Origin: Hymenobacter aerophilus DSM 13606
GTDB lineage: Bacteria > Bacteroidota > Bacteroidia > Cytophagales > Hymenobacteraceae
NCBI RefSeq assembly: GCF_000382225.1
Contig: NZ_KB907800.1
Span: 270,889-334,888 of the forward strand
Length of the DNA: 64,000 nt
Direction: 5' to 3'
Numbering within the stretch: the stretch's first letter is position 1; every line of letters begins with the position of its first letter. Of this stretch, positions 35,201 through 43,212 are shown piece after piece. Both the position numbers and the translations under genes were made by a program. The notes under the pieces were generated by a model. The model was not told the origin of the DNA, did no database searches, and saw only the letters and a program-made list of their open reading frames with translations.

Positions 35201-36170
35201 GCAGAGCGCCTACAACGTGCGCTACAAGGGCCACTACGTGGATCTGATCGGCAAGCTCGACCTGCGGATAGACGCCCAGCTCTACGGCCCGCAGCTGCTC
35301 TACAACTACTTCGGCCTGGGCAACGACACCAAAAACGAACTGGCCGACAAAGAGGGCCGGGTTTCAAACCGCGACATTAACGACACGTACCGCATCCGCT
35401 TCTCGCGGCTGTATGTGAATCCGATGCTGGAAAAGGAAATTTTCAGCTTCCTCAAGCTCGGCTTCGGCCCCCAGTACGACCAGTTCCGGGTGTCGCGCAA
35501 TGATGTGGGCAGCGAAATTGCCAGGGGCCTTAACCGCACCACCGGCGACGGGGAAAGCGGGGCGGCCATCGGCATCCGCGGCTCCGACTTCGGCCTCAAC
35601 CGCTACCTGGGCGGCAAGGCCTACCTCAACCTCGATGTGGCCTCTTCGCCCAAAAACCCGCGCATTGGCCTGCGCATCTACAACTCGGTCGAGTACAACC
35701 GGCAGCTGGGCGGCGAGAAGCTCAACTATGGCCGTCTGGCCACCGAAGCGCGCTTCTACCTCTCGCCCAACTTCCCGTTCCAGCTCACCTGGGCCGGCCG
35801 CATCGGGGCCACCCGCAACCTGGGCGACTACCGCTTCTACCAGGCCAACACGCTGGGCGGCACCACCAACCTGCGCGGCTACCGCCGCACCCGCTTTGCC
35901 GGCCGCTCGTCGGTGTTTGCCAACGGCGAGGTGCGCGTGCAGCTGTTCGAGTTCAACGCCTACCTGCTGCCGGGCAAGTTCGGCATCCTGGGCCTGGCCG
36001 ATGCCGCCCGCGTGTACTCGCCCTACGATGTGAAAACCGGCCTCAAAGCCCTGCACACGGCGTATGGCGGCGGCGTCTGGGTGGATATTCTCAAGCAGGC
36101 CGTCGTGAATGCCACCTACTCGGTGGGCGAGGAAAAGCTGGTTTTCGTGGGCTTCGACTTCCTGTTCTAG
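32247..36170 (+). CDS. Metallophosphoesterase fused to an Omp85-like outer-membrane barrel
   Basis: A 1307-residue exported protein with signal peptide MNRHYLLLTLLLALLGVAPT ending in AHAQ. Residues ~60-400 form a calcineurin-like phosphoesterase with all metal motifs: LIGDVG, FLGDNIYEYG, VPGNHDW, VVAHHPLFSDG and AAGHEHNLQ. The middle region (residues ~450-880) is unassigned but contains a DWDRHEDQWRW segment of kinase/phosphatase-like appearance. The C-terminal ~350 residues are beta-strand-rich, ending in a BamA/TamA-type barrel with NTLGGTTNLRGYRRTRFAG and a terminal aromatic residue. The enzyme part would face the periplasm or surface, tethered to the outer membrane. The ATG at 32247 begins the signal peptide. 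The substrate is unknown. Confidence 0.87.
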   Translation: MNRHYLLLTLLLALLGVAPTAAHAQKKVKTQTPHPERPNYRGAGVNWESKTPPDSSRIRYSMFLIGDVGKPIIEAEGGEPSLNFMRKQILAAGAKSTTVFLGDNIYEYGLPREGAYDRKVSEQRMVDQLKTLRDYQGEKYMVPGNHDWKQGQRGAVEQVNREQRFVEDYLRSDSAAFPYTGDFFLPRDACPGPVEIRLQDDLVMIAINSQWFLQTSGERPAGGNSNCGVANETDFFTRLEDIIQRNAGKNIVVVAHHPLFSDGIHGGYFTLGDHIFPLSIVFKYAYLPLPVIGSIYPFARKYGGVSQDIPHPAYQAYKKGLMDIFEKYPNIVYAAGHEHNLQYFKAGNLNHIISGAGCKTQHVKPGPGGDALFSDKEKGFSRVNYYDNGEVWVEYYVPEGTGDTGRLVFRTPMYARQTEVAVADGPAGTNAAALANRPDFRDSTVTVAVNPRYADRGKFHKFLFGEHYRKEWATPVKFPVLDLATEKGGLTPYKVGGGKQTASLKLRNEEGRLFSLRGIDKDPAAVLPASLRTGAAADILQDQISAQHPYAAIALPPLGTAAGILHTNPELRYVPQDPLLGQYLPRFGNVTGTLEEDAKDDQSNVESLAFAENLVGTDKVFERITDDNDNRVKQVDFARSRLFDMWIGDWDRHEDQWRWAEKKQKDGDRIFTAVPEDRDIAFFKGDGLLPYLASRKWAIRNFQNFGYDYADWKGLNLTALSNDRVYLAEVTREQWVEQAQEMKAALTDQVIEDAIKGRFPADIYALHGAEIVAKLKSRRDLLPQIAADYSGLLSKVTEVKGSKKRERFVVERLPGKTHVTVQKINKEGQLTKMLFDRTFDNKVTKELRLYGFAGEDQYELKGDVKSGPLVRIIGGTERDSILDRSNVRGLAHHLQVFDADTGNVIVAGPDARLRLEPGTDVSRYDQHTRADRKDYTLNYFGPTLYFGYNVDDRLFLGGGVVYRTYGFRKEPYASEQSLAANYSPSQSAYNVRYKGHYVDLIGKLDLRIDAQLYGPQLLYNYFGLGNDTKNELADKEGRVSNRDINDTYRIRFSRLYVNPMLEKEIFSFLKLGFGPQYDQFRVSRNDVGSEIARGLNRTTGDGESGAAIGIRGSDFGLNRYLGGKAYLNLDVASSPKNPRIGLRIYNSVEYNRQLGGEKLNYGRLATEARFYLSPNFPFQLTWAGRIGATRNLGDYRFYQANTLGGTTNLRGYRRTRFAGRSSVFANGEVRVQLFEFNAYLLPGKFGILGLADAARVYSPYDVKTGLKALHTAYGGGVWVDILKQAVVNATYSVGEEKLVFVGFDFLF

Positions 36171-36186
36171 CCGCCAACGACCAACT

Positions 36187-36256
36187 GGTAAGGGCCTTAT
36201 CCTGGGCGGACGCCTCGCTTGTCGGGGTGCCGCACCGGGGTAAGGCCCTTTGCTTT
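36187..36256 (+). terminator. Possible terminator after the phosphoesterase-barrel gene
   Basis: AAGGGCCTTA faces TAAGGCCCTT across a long 41-base loop, followed by TGCTTTG. The stem is perfect but the loop is unusually long. Confidence 0.4.
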
Positions 36257-36361
36257 GGGACGGGCCCGGGGCCGGTTTTCCGTCCGGAATGCGGTTCAGC
36301 TCTATCCTTTTGGCGGTGCGGCCCGTTAAGGCCCATATTACCCGCCTAGCTCCCCGTCTGT

Positions 36362-37501
36362 ATGCCCTTTTTTCGTGCCCGAACCCGTTACCTGCTCCCT
36401 TTCCTGACTGTGGCCGCCGTGCTGGCCGGCAGTGCGGCGCGGGCCCAGGTAAAGCCCGCCAGCCCTTCTGTGTACCCGCCCCCGGCCCCCATGGCCGCCG
36501 ATACCCTGGCCGACAACCAGGTTGGTGAAGCGCCGCGCTACGCCGTGCCTTCGGTTGTCGGGATGGGGCCCAGCAAGGGCGTGGTGGCCCACATCGAGGG
36601 GCTGGCCAACTTCAACATCAAGTCGGATCTGCGCGACCGGGAGCCCAACGAGAAAAGCGAGAACACAGTAGTCAAGAACCGCCGGGCCTACATCAAGGCT
36701 TACGCGCCGCTGCTCAACCGGCCCCGGCTCAAGCTGATTCTGGGCGTCAACTACGACCGTGAGGAGTTCAAGTTCGAAGACCCCAACCGCTCGGTACTCT
36801 ACCGCAACCTCGAAGACAAGGGCCTCAAAACCATCGGCGCCCAGCTGGCCGTCATCCGCCCCATCGACGAAACGCGCTGGTACCTGGCCCGGGTGAAGGG
36901 CGAACTCAACGGCGACTACACCTCCTCGGAACTGTCGGTGACGGACTACCTGAAGATGTCGGGCGAGTTTATTTACGGCTGGAAGCGCAGCCCCTATTAC
37001 GCCTGGGGCGTGGGCGCGCAGCTGGGCTACACCTTCGGCCGCCAGAGTTTGTACCCGGTCATTCTCTACAACCGCACCTTCAACCCGCGCTGGGGCGTCG
37101 AGTCGCTGTTTCCGGCCCGCGTCACGGTACGCCGCAACGTCAACCCCAAAACGCTGCTGTTTGGCGGCTACACCGTCGACGGCCTCAACTACAACATCAA
37201 GCTGCGCGAGCCGCTGGGCGAGTTGCGCACGCTTATTCTGCGCCAGACCGAGGCCAAATTCCGGCTGCGGGCCGAGCGCGAGATTTACGACTTTCTGTGG
37301 TTTGGCCTCGAAGGCGGCTACCGCTATAACTACTCCTTCAACGCCTTCGACGAAGACAGCAACCGCCGCAACCTGTTCGGCATCGGCGGTAGCGGCAACC
37401 GCGACAAAACGGTGGTCAACACCCTGGGCGGCGCGCCCTACGTGAGCGTAGAGCTGTTTCTGGTGCCGCCGCGCAAGCTGCTGCGCAACCTCACCAAGTA
37501 G
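36362..37501 (+). CDS. DUF6268-like outer-membrane beta-barrel protein
   Basis: A 379-residue protein with signal peptide (MPFFRARTRYLLPFLTVAAV, cleaved near SAARAQ) and alternating beta-strand pattern through the rest, as in small outer-membrane barrels. The strands RLKLILGVNYDREEF, YYAWGVGAQLGYTFG and FLWFGLEGGYRYNYSF are typical. The best family guess is DUF6268, made from general pattern. It follows the phosphoesterase-barrel gene on the same strand after 191 bp, with a possible terminator between, so it is likely a separate unit. The function is unknown. Confidence 0.75.
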   Translation: MPFFRARTRYLLPFLTVAAVLAGSAARAQVKPASPSVYPPPAPMAADTLADNQVGEAPRYAVPSVVGMGPSKGVVAHIEGLANFNIKSDLRDREPNEKSENTVVKNRRAYIKAYAPLLNRPRLKLILGVNYDREEFKFEDPNRSVLYRNLEDKGLKTIGAQLAVIRPIDETRWYLARVKGELNGDYTSSELSVTDYLKMSGEFIYGWKRSPYYAWGVGAQLGYTFGRQSLYPVILYNRTFNPRWGVESLFPARVTVRRNVNPKTLLFGGYTVDGLNYNIKLREPLGELRTLILRQTEAKFRLRAEREIYDFLWFGLEGGYRYNYSFNAFDEDSNRRNLFGIGGSGNRDKTVVNTLGGAPYVSVELFLVPPRKLLRNLTK

Positions 37502-37586
37502 CCCCGTCAGCGCAGGCATTACGGCTCTTCAGCGCCCCGAGGAATTGACTTCCGGCATCCGCCTAAAGTTGGTTTCCCGGGGCGTT

Positions 37587-37631
37587 GCCTTGCCTGGCAG
37601 GGCCGATATTCACGGCTGAGCCAGGCAAGGC
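37587..37631 (+). terminator. Possible terminator after the barrel gene
   Basis: GCCTTGCCTGGC pairs perfectly with GCCAGGCAAGGC around a 21-base loop. No T tract follows. Confidence 0.4.
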
Positions 37632-37771
37632 TAAATAGCATTTACTCAGGACGGAACACTGAACTTGCCCCATTTTGGAAAAAGGAAAACCCACTTTAAA
37701 AGCTCCTCTATAGCAACCCAGCCACCCGGTTTCTACGTTCAGGCTAACTCAATCGACTTTTTCTCCTGAAT

Positions 37772-38203
37772 ATGGTTATCTCTTGCAATATTGACTTATC
37801 CGACGACAGCACCTGCACCGTGCACTATGATGAGCTGGTGGGCTGGCTGCGGGCCGTGTGGCTGGGCTACGTAGATGTGAACCAGGCCTACCTGGGCGCC
37901 GGCCGCCTGCTTGAAATCGAGCAGAAGCTGCACTGCCCCTACCTGCTCAACGACAACAGCGGCGTGCGCGGCCCCTGGTTCGATTCGATGGAGTGGCTGA
38001 GCCGGGTGTGGATGCCGCGGGCCGCCGCCCTGGGCCTGCGCTACGTGGCCCACGTGGCCCAGCCCGGCGAGCTGGGCGGCGAGTCGGCCGCCGTGCACCA
38101 CGCGCCGCTGCCCGAGGGCCTCGAAGTGCAGGTATTCGACACGACCGCCGACGCCGAGCAGTGGCTGGCCGATATGCAGGCCGCCCACGAACCGCGGCGG
38201 TAA
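37772..38203 (+). CDS. Hypothetical protein, possible STAS/SpoIIAA-like fold
   Basis: A 143-residue cytoplasmic protein. The ending VFDTTADAEQWLADM and the alternation of strands and helices resemble small STAS/SEC14-like proteins common in Hymenobacter, but sequence similarity is weak to my eye. There is no signal peptide or membrane segment. The N-terminal half contains a CPYLLNDNSGVRGPWFDS segment of unknown meaning. It stands alone on the + strand, convergent with ppk1. Confidence 0.7.
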   Translation: MVISCNIDLSDDSTCTVHYDELVGWLRAVWLGYVDVNQAYLGAGRLLEIEQKLHCPYLLNDNSGVRGPWFDSMEWLSRVWMPRAAALGLRYVAHVAQPGELGGESAAVHHAPLPEGLEVQVFDTTADAEQWLADMQAAHEPRR

Positions 38204-38219
38204 GCAGCTCTACACACAA

Positions 38220-38265
38220 AACAGGGCGGGCCGGCTATGCAGCTGCATAACCGGCCCGCCCTGTT
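38220..38265. terminator. Near-perfect 46-bp palindrome between convergent genes
   Basis: AACAGGGCGGGCCGG and TATGCAG pair with CTGCATA and CCGGCCCGCCCTGTT with a single mismatch. It lies 16 bp after one stop and 20 bp from the ppk1 stop. Confidence 0.7.
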
Positions 38266-38285
38266 CAATCGGGTTTATTACGGCG

Positions 38286-40421
38286 CTACTCGGCGGCCTT
38301 TTTGCCGGCCGGAGCCGTGCGCTTGCGGGCCGGGCGGGCCAGGGCCGCGAGGTAGGCGTAGGTTTCAAACTGGGCCCGCACCTCGCCCTCGGCTGCGGCG
38401 GTGGCTTCGGCTGCCGGAATTTCGGTGGCCCCGACGAAGTTGTTCTGCCAGTCGCGCGACTTCACACTGTCGCGGCGCTGCAAATCGAGCAGGTCGCGCA
38501 ACTCGGCCCGCAGGTCGTCCTGCAGAATGGGGAAGGCCACCTCTACGCGCCGGTTGAGGTTGCGGTTCATCCAGTCGGCTGAGGCCACGTACAGCTTCTC
38601 CTCGCCCCCGTTGCCGAACACGTACACCCGGGCGTGCTCCAGAAACCGGTCGACGATGCCGCGTTGCTGAATGTTGCTGCTCTGGCCCGGCAGGCCCGGA
38701 ATCACGCACGAAATGCCGCGCACCAGCAGCTCGACCCGCACGCCGGCCTCGGAGGCCTCGTAGAGCTTGCCAATCATGCGCTCATCCTGCAAAGCATTCA
38801 GCTTGAGAATGATGTAGGCCTCCTTACCCTGCCGGGCCAGCGCAATTTCGTGGTCGACTAGGGCCGTGAGCTTGTCGCGTAGCTCGAACGGGGCCACCAG
38901 CAGGTGCTGAAACTGGCCGGTTTTGTCGAGGTGGTCGTGGAAGTAGGTGAACACCTCCGCCACTTCGCGCGTCAACTCGGGGTGGGCCGTGAACAGGCCG
39001 TAATCGGCGTACACCTGGCTGGTTACTTCGTTGAAGTTGCCGGTGCTCAGGTAGGCGTACAGGCGGTTGTGGCCCTCTTCGGCTCGGGTGATGAGCAGCA
39101 GCTTGCTGTGGACTTTCAGGCCCGGCATGCCATAGATGACGTTGGCGCCGGCTTTCTGCAGCTTCTCGGCCCAGAACATGTTGCTTTCCTCATCGAAGCG
39201 GGCTTTCAACTCGACCACTACCGTTACCTGCTTGCCGTTCTTGGCCGCCTTCAGCAGCGCTTTGGCCACGGCGCTCTTGCTACCCACGCGGTAAAGCGTA
39301 ATGCTGATGTCGCTCACCTGCGGGTCACGGGCCGCCTCATTCAGCAGGCGCGTCACGTAGTCGAACGACTGGTAGGGCGGGTGCAGCAGGTGGTCGCGCC
39401 GGGCCATGGCGGCCAGCAGCGAGCCGGTGCGCGGCAGCGTGGGGTGCGGCAGCGGCGGCATGGGCTGGTACTGCAGGTGCGTCAGCCCGAAATCGGGGAA
39501 GCCGAAAAAGTCGCGGAAGTTGTGGTAGCGGCTGCCCTCCACCAGCTCCTCCTGACCGATGCCGGTTTTCTGGCCGATGGCCCGCAGCACCTCGGCGGGC
39601 ATGGCCGGATCGTAGAGCAGGCGGGCCGGGAAGCCGGTGGCGCGCTTCTGCAGGCTGCTCTTGATTTTGGCCAGCAGGTTGTCCGACACTTCCTCGTCGA
39701 TGTCGAGCTCGGCATCGCGCGAGAGCTTGAGCGCGTGCACCTGCACCCGGCCGTAGTTCGGGAACAGCTGGTCGGCGCAGCAGCGAATCACGTCGTCCAG
39801 GAACATCACGTAGTGCTCGTCGCCCACATCGGGCAGGCGCACAAACCGGCCGCCGTGACGCTTGGCGGGCAGTTCCATCACCACCACGCGCTCCTCGTCG
39901 TGCTTGTCGGCGTTGTGGGGCTGGGTCAGCAGGAAGGTCAGGTACACGCTCTGGTCGCGCAGAAACAGGTGGTGCAGGTTCTCATCGAGGATGATGGGCG
40001 AGAGTAAGTCGCGCACGTTGTCCTGGAAATACTGCTGCACCCAGGTACGCTGTTCGGCGGTCAGCTCGCGCTCCGAAATCAGGTGGATATGCTCGCGGCT
40101 CAGCTCGGGCAGAATATGGTTGCGAAACGTGTCGCCGAACGCCTGCTGCTGCCGGCCCACTTCGGCCAGCAATTCGTGCAGCTGCTCAGCGGGGTCTTCG
40201 GCCAGCTTGGCGCGGGTTTTCTTCTTGAGCTTAACGAGCCGGCGCAGCGTGGCCACCCGCACCTTGAAATACTCGTCGAGGTTGCTGCTGAAAATGGCCA
40301 GAAACTTGAGCCGCTCCAGCAAGGGCACGGCGGGGTCCTGGGCTTCCTGCAGTACCCGGCGGTTGAAGGTGAGCCAGCTGATTTCCCGGTTCAGCAGCTG
40401 CGGCGGGACGGTTTCGGACAT
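38286..40421 (-). CDS. ppk1: Polyphosphate kinase 1
   Basis: A 711-residue PPK1, which makes polyphosphate from ATP reversibly. The N-terminal domain begins LLNREISWLTFNRRVLQEA and FSSNLDEYFKVRVATL, and the two catalytic phospholipase D-like domains follow. The autophosphorylated histidine is predicted at H438 in GLKVHSKLLLITR, with further landmarks ALLKAAKNGKQVTVVVELKA and LSTGNFNEVTSQVYADYGLF. The Ala/Lys-rich C-terminal tail (about 50 residues) is extra compared with E. coli. sixA lies upstream on the same strand, 134 bp away, the gap filled by heptamer repeats. A phosphate-related pairing with sixA is possible but unproven. Confidence 0.96.
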   Translation of the reverse strand: MSETVPPQLLNREISWLTFNRRVLQEAQDPAVPLLERLKFLAIFSSNLDEYFKVRVATLRRLVKLKKKTRAKLAEDPAEQLHELLAEVGRQQQAFGDTFRNHILPELSREHIHLISERELTAEQRTWVQQYFQDNVRDLLSPIILDENLHHLFLRDQSVYLTFLLTQPHNADKHDEERVVVMELPAKRHGGRFVRLPDVGDEHYVMFLDDVIRCCADQLFPNYGRVQVHALKLSRDAELDIDEEVSDNLLAKIKSSLQKRATGFPARLLYDPAMPAEVLRAIGQKTGIGQEELVEGSRYHNFRDFFGFPDFGLTHLQYQPMPPLPHPTLPRTGSLLAAMARRDHLLHPPYQSFDYVTRLLNEAARDPQVSDISITLYRVGSKSAVAKALLKAAKNGKQVTVVVELKARFDEESNMFWAEKLQKAGANVIYGMPGLKVHSKLLLITRAEEGHNRLYAYLSTGNFNEVTSQVYADYGLFTAHPELTREVAEVFTYFHDHLDKTGQFQHLLVAPFELRDKLTALVDHEIALARQGKEAYIILKLNALQDERMIGKLYEASEAGVRVELLVRGISCVIPGLPGQSSNIQQRGIVDRFLEHARVYVFGNGGEEKLYVASADWMNRNLNRRVEVAFPILQDDLRAELRDLLDLQRRDSVKSRDWQNNFVGATEIPAAEATAAAEGEVRAQFETYAYLAALARPARKRTAPAGKKAAE

Positions 40422-40442
40422 TCTTTTGAGTTTATAGCCTTT

Positions 40443-40554
40443 GGCTGTTAGCTGTCAGCTTTTTTTGTGCTGGCGGCCTCCAGCAATTAGTAGCCGCATG
40501 TAGGGCGTTGAACGGAAGCTGACAGCTACTAGCTATAAGCTGGCAGCTGAAAGC
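40443..40554. repeat. AGCTNNN heptamer arrays flanking a hairpin
   Basis: On the minus strand, after the sixA stop: AGCTGCC AGCTTAT AGCTAGT AGCTGTC AGCTTCC in 7-bp phase. About 50 bp further on, AAAAAAAGCTGACAGCTAACAGCC is the inverted partner, so AGCTGTCAGCTT can pair with it. The same AGCTNNN family occurs at 15.7 and 16.6 kb. Confidence 0.8.
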
Positions 40555-40555
40555 A

Positions 40556-41047
40556 TCAGTAGTTCTTGGGCTTGTCGAAGAAATAGTACTCCGCTTTGGA
40601 GCGGTCGATATCGGCCCAGTGCTCCACGCTGAACTTCAGGCACGCAATGGAGGAAGTGGGCATGGAGGGGATGCTACTGGGTGAAAGCAGGTTGGCAAAG
40701 TCGGTGAGCGTGTTGTTGTGGCCCACCAGCAGCACCTCATCGGCCGCGTCGGGCAGGCCCTGCACCACGGCCAGCAGGTCCGACACTTCGGCTTCGTAGA
40801 TGGCATCAATTACCCGCAGCTTTTCGGGCGGCAGGCCCAGCACCTCGGCCACCAGCGCGGCCGTGCTTATAGCCCGCACGGCCGGCGACGACACCAGTAA
40901 ATCGAGCTTCACCTCGCGCTCGGCCAGGGCCTGGCCCATCAGCGGCGCCTCGTCGCGCCCCCGGCCGTTGAGCGGGCGCTCCTGGTCGTTGAGCATATCG
41001 AAACTCCAGCTCGACTTGGCGTGGCGCATCAGGTACAGCGTTTTCAT
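40556..41047 (-). CDS. sixA: SixA-type phosphohistidine phosphatase
   Basis: A 163-residue histidine phosphatase-superfamily enzyme. The catalytic RHG-type motif is LMRHAKSSW at residues ~6-14, the second half has LLVSSPAVRAISTA, and the second catalytic histidine is in LLVGHNNTL. E. coli SixA removes phosphate from a phosphohistidine of the phosphotransfer system. ATG at 41047 is preferred because the upstream frame extension is non-homologous. It is transcribed ahead of ppk1 with heptamer repeats between. Confidence 0.92.
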   Translation of the reverse strand: MKTLYLMRHAKSSWSFDMLNDQERPLNGRGRDEAPLMGQALAEREVKLDLLVSSPAVRAISTAALVAEVLGLPPEKLRVIDAIYEAEVSDLLAVVQGLPDAADEVLLVGHNNTLTDFANLLSPSSIPSMPTSSIACLKFSVEHWADIDRSKAEYYFFDKPKNY

Positions 41048-41161
41048 GGCGGCGCAGCAGTTAGGGTGGCAGGCCTCTTTACTACGGCCGGCGCAAAAGG
41101 TTATGCCCGCCCCCGCCCCATCAAGCCCGACCGTAGCGGCTGGCCGGGGCGCCAGCAAAGC

Positions 41162-41199
41162 AACCGCCCCCTTCCCGGTACAGGAAAGGGGGCGGCGCA
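41162..41199 (-). terminator. Possible terminator of the M43 peptidase gene
   Basis: CCGCCCCCTTcC pairs with GGaAAGGGGGCGG with one bulged base; only a weak T-rich stretch follows on the minus strand. Confidence 0.4.
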
Positions 41200-41236
41200 G
41201 CAGTTGGCCCACTAAAGCGACCTTATTGTTATGACT

Positions 41237-42979
41237 TTACTCTTTCACGAAGCGCTGGTGCGACACCTGCTGGCCGTCGGAGATGCGCAGCAGGTAGATA
41301 CCCTTGGCCAGGCGCTCAACTTGTAGCATGCTGCCTTCGAAGCGGGCGGTTTTCATCTCGGCGCCGCGCATGTCGTACACGCTCACCATTACGGCGCGGG
41401 CATCAATGCTGGCCGGAATTTCGATGTTGAGCACGTCGGTGGCCGGGTTGGGGTACACGCGGTAGCCGGCCTGCTCGGTGGTAGCCATCTGGCGGGCGCT
41501 GCTGCCGCCGCTGATAACAACGGAGTAGTCCTCGGTTTCGCCGTAGCTGAAATTGCCGCAGCTGGTAGTGGCGGCGTTGTCGCTCATGGTAACGCGCATG
41601 CGGGTTTTGCCGGTTCTGGCCGACGAGGGCACCGTGAAGGTGGCTGACAGCGTGCCGCTGCTCGACGAGGAACCCGATACCACCGTTTCGCCGGCGTCGG
41701 TGAAGTCGCCGTCCTGGTTGTAGTCGATGTACACGCGCCAGTTTTCGGTGTAGGCCGAGGAGGCAAAGCCGGTCGAGATGTTGATGGTCTGCGACGAGCC
41801 GGCGGCCAGGGTCGTGCTCAGGGCCGTGCCGTCGTAGTAGCCGCCGTCTTTGCCCGAGCTGCGGTTGATGGTACCCAGCTTCACCAGATCAATCCACTCG
41901 TAGCTCACGTTGCTGCCTTTGCTGGCGCAGTACGTAACGCCGGTCGGCGGAGGGGGCGGAGGCGTGGTGCCACCACCGCCGCCGGGGGCCGTACCGCCAT
42001 TCGAGGTGGCCAGCGAGGCCCGCGAGCCGCCGCTGCCAAACAGCGCGTTCATGCGCGACGACTGGCCGCTGGAGAACATGTACATGCAGGCATCATCCAC
42101 GTAGTCCATGTAGTTCATGAACATGTCGCCATTGGAGCCGTTGGAGCAGGTAACGTGCGGAAACGAGGGGCAGCCGTAGTTGCTCGTCTGCTGGGTGGGC
42201 GTGTCGCTCACCAGGTCGTTGCCGCAGTTGGCATCGCCCCAGATGTGGCGCAGGTTCAGCCAGTGGCCCACCTCGTGGGTGGTGGTGCGGCCCAGGTTGA
42301 AAGGTGCCCCGGCCGAGCCGCCGCGCCCGAAGCCCGACGTGGTAATCACCACGCCATCGGTGCTGGCGGCGCCGCCCGGAAACTGCGCGTAGCCCAGAAT
42401 GCCGCCGCCCAGGTTGCCTACCCACAGGTTCAGGTACTGCCCGGCCGGCCAGGCGCTCAGGCCGCCCGTCGAGGCGCTCTTAATCCGGTCGTTGGTCGAC
42501 CAGCTGGTTACCGAGGTTTGCTTGCGCTGAATGCCGGTGGTGGCGTTGCCGTTGGGGTCGCGCTTGGCCAGCACGAACTGAATGCCCACATCGGCCACCC
42601 GCGAAGCAAAGGCCGAGGGCACCTTGTTTACATCGGAGTTGAGCTTGTTGAAATCCTCGTTCAGCACGGCCAGCTGCGAGGCAATCTGCGCGTCGGAAAT
42701 GTTCTGCGCCGACGTGTTGTAGAGCACGTGCACCACCACCGGAATGGTGAGCGTGGCCGTGGTGCGGCTGGCTACCGGGTTGTCAACAAACGACTGCGTC
42801 TGGGCTTCGATGTTGGCCAGCCGGGCAGCCATGGCGGGGTCGGTGGCGAGCTGGCGCTCCAGCACTTCCATGCTGGCGCAGGCGCGCTTGGTGGGCAGTG
42901 GCTCCTGCTGGGCCCAGGCAGCCGGCGCGACGCTCAGGCCCAGCAAGCCCAGCATCAGGGCGTAAAGGTTCTTTTTCAT
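41237..42979 (-). CDS. M43-family (pappalysin-like) zinc metalloprotease, T9SS-sorted
   Basis: A 580-residue secreted protein. Signal peptide MKKNLYALMLGLLGLSVAPA ends near AWAQ. Residues ~75-330 form the catalytic domain with zinc motif HEVGHWLNLRHIWGD and the Met-turn region MFMNYMDYVDDACMYMFS. A Gly/Pro-rich linker leads to a GEVED domain (WRVYIDYNQDGDFTDAGETV, YGETEDYSV) and a T9SS sorting domain (VYPNPATDVLNIEIPAS to the end). The protease probably acts outside the cell on proteins or peptides. It is preceded by a 230-bp AT-rich upstream region holding the hflX terminator. The second such secreted peptidase here, the M36 type, is frameshifted; this one is intact. Confidence 0.93.
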   Translation of the reverse strand: MKKNLYALMLGLLGLSVAPAAWAQQEPLPTKRACASMEVLERQLATDPAMAARLANIEAQTQSFVDNPVASRTTATLTIPVVVHVLYNTSAQNISDAQIASQLAVLNEDFNKLNSDVNKVPSAFASRVADVGIQFVLAKRDPNGNATTGIQRKQTSVTSWSTNDRIKSASTGGLSAWPAGQYLNLWVGNLGGGILGYAQFPGGAASTDGVVITTSGFGRGGSAGAPFNLGRTTTHEVGHWLNLRHIWGDANCGNDLVSDTPTQQTSNYGCPSFPHVTCSNGSNGDMFMNYMDYVDDACMYMFSSGQSSRMNALFGSGGSRASLATSNGGTAPGGGGGTTPPPPPPTGVTYCASKGSNVSYEWIDLVKLGTINRSSGKDGGYYDGTALSTTLAAGSSQTINISTGFASSAYTENWRVYIDYNQDGDFTDAGETVVSGSSSSSGTLSATFTVPSSARTGKTRMRVTMSDNAATTSCGNFSYGETEDYSVVISGGSSARQMATTEQAGYRVYPNPATDVLNIEIPASIDARAVMVSVYDMRGAEMKTARFEGSMLQVERLAKGIYLLRISDGQQVSHQRFVKE

Positions 42980-43154
42980 AGAATGACGTTGATGAGGAAA
43001 AGAAGTGAAGAGAAAAGGTGTTTTGGTTGTAGAAGAAGGTGCTTGGAGGCTAAATTATTAAAGTAATTACAATTAAATACCATTTTTATTATTATAAATT
43101 CAAAATATGGCTTTATAAAGCGTATGGGCATTTTAAAGGGAATCCCCTGAAAGC

Positions 43155-43185
43155 ACAAAACCCGTCCCGGCAAGCCGGAACGGGT
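43155..43185 (-). terminator. Terminator of hflX
   Basis: On the minus strand ACCCGTTCCGG-CTTG-CCGGGACGGGT forms a stem with one bulge, followed by TTTTGTG. Confidence 0.7.
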
Positions 43186-43212
43186 ACGCAAGCGCAACAG
43201 GTAACCCGGGGG

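Noticed and set aside
32142..35234. A 1030-codon open frame on the minus strand
   Set aside because: It is antisense to the phosphoesterase-barrel gene, whose + frame has a signal peptide, all metal motifs and a barrel. The antisense frame has no homology and arises from GC-rich codon bias.
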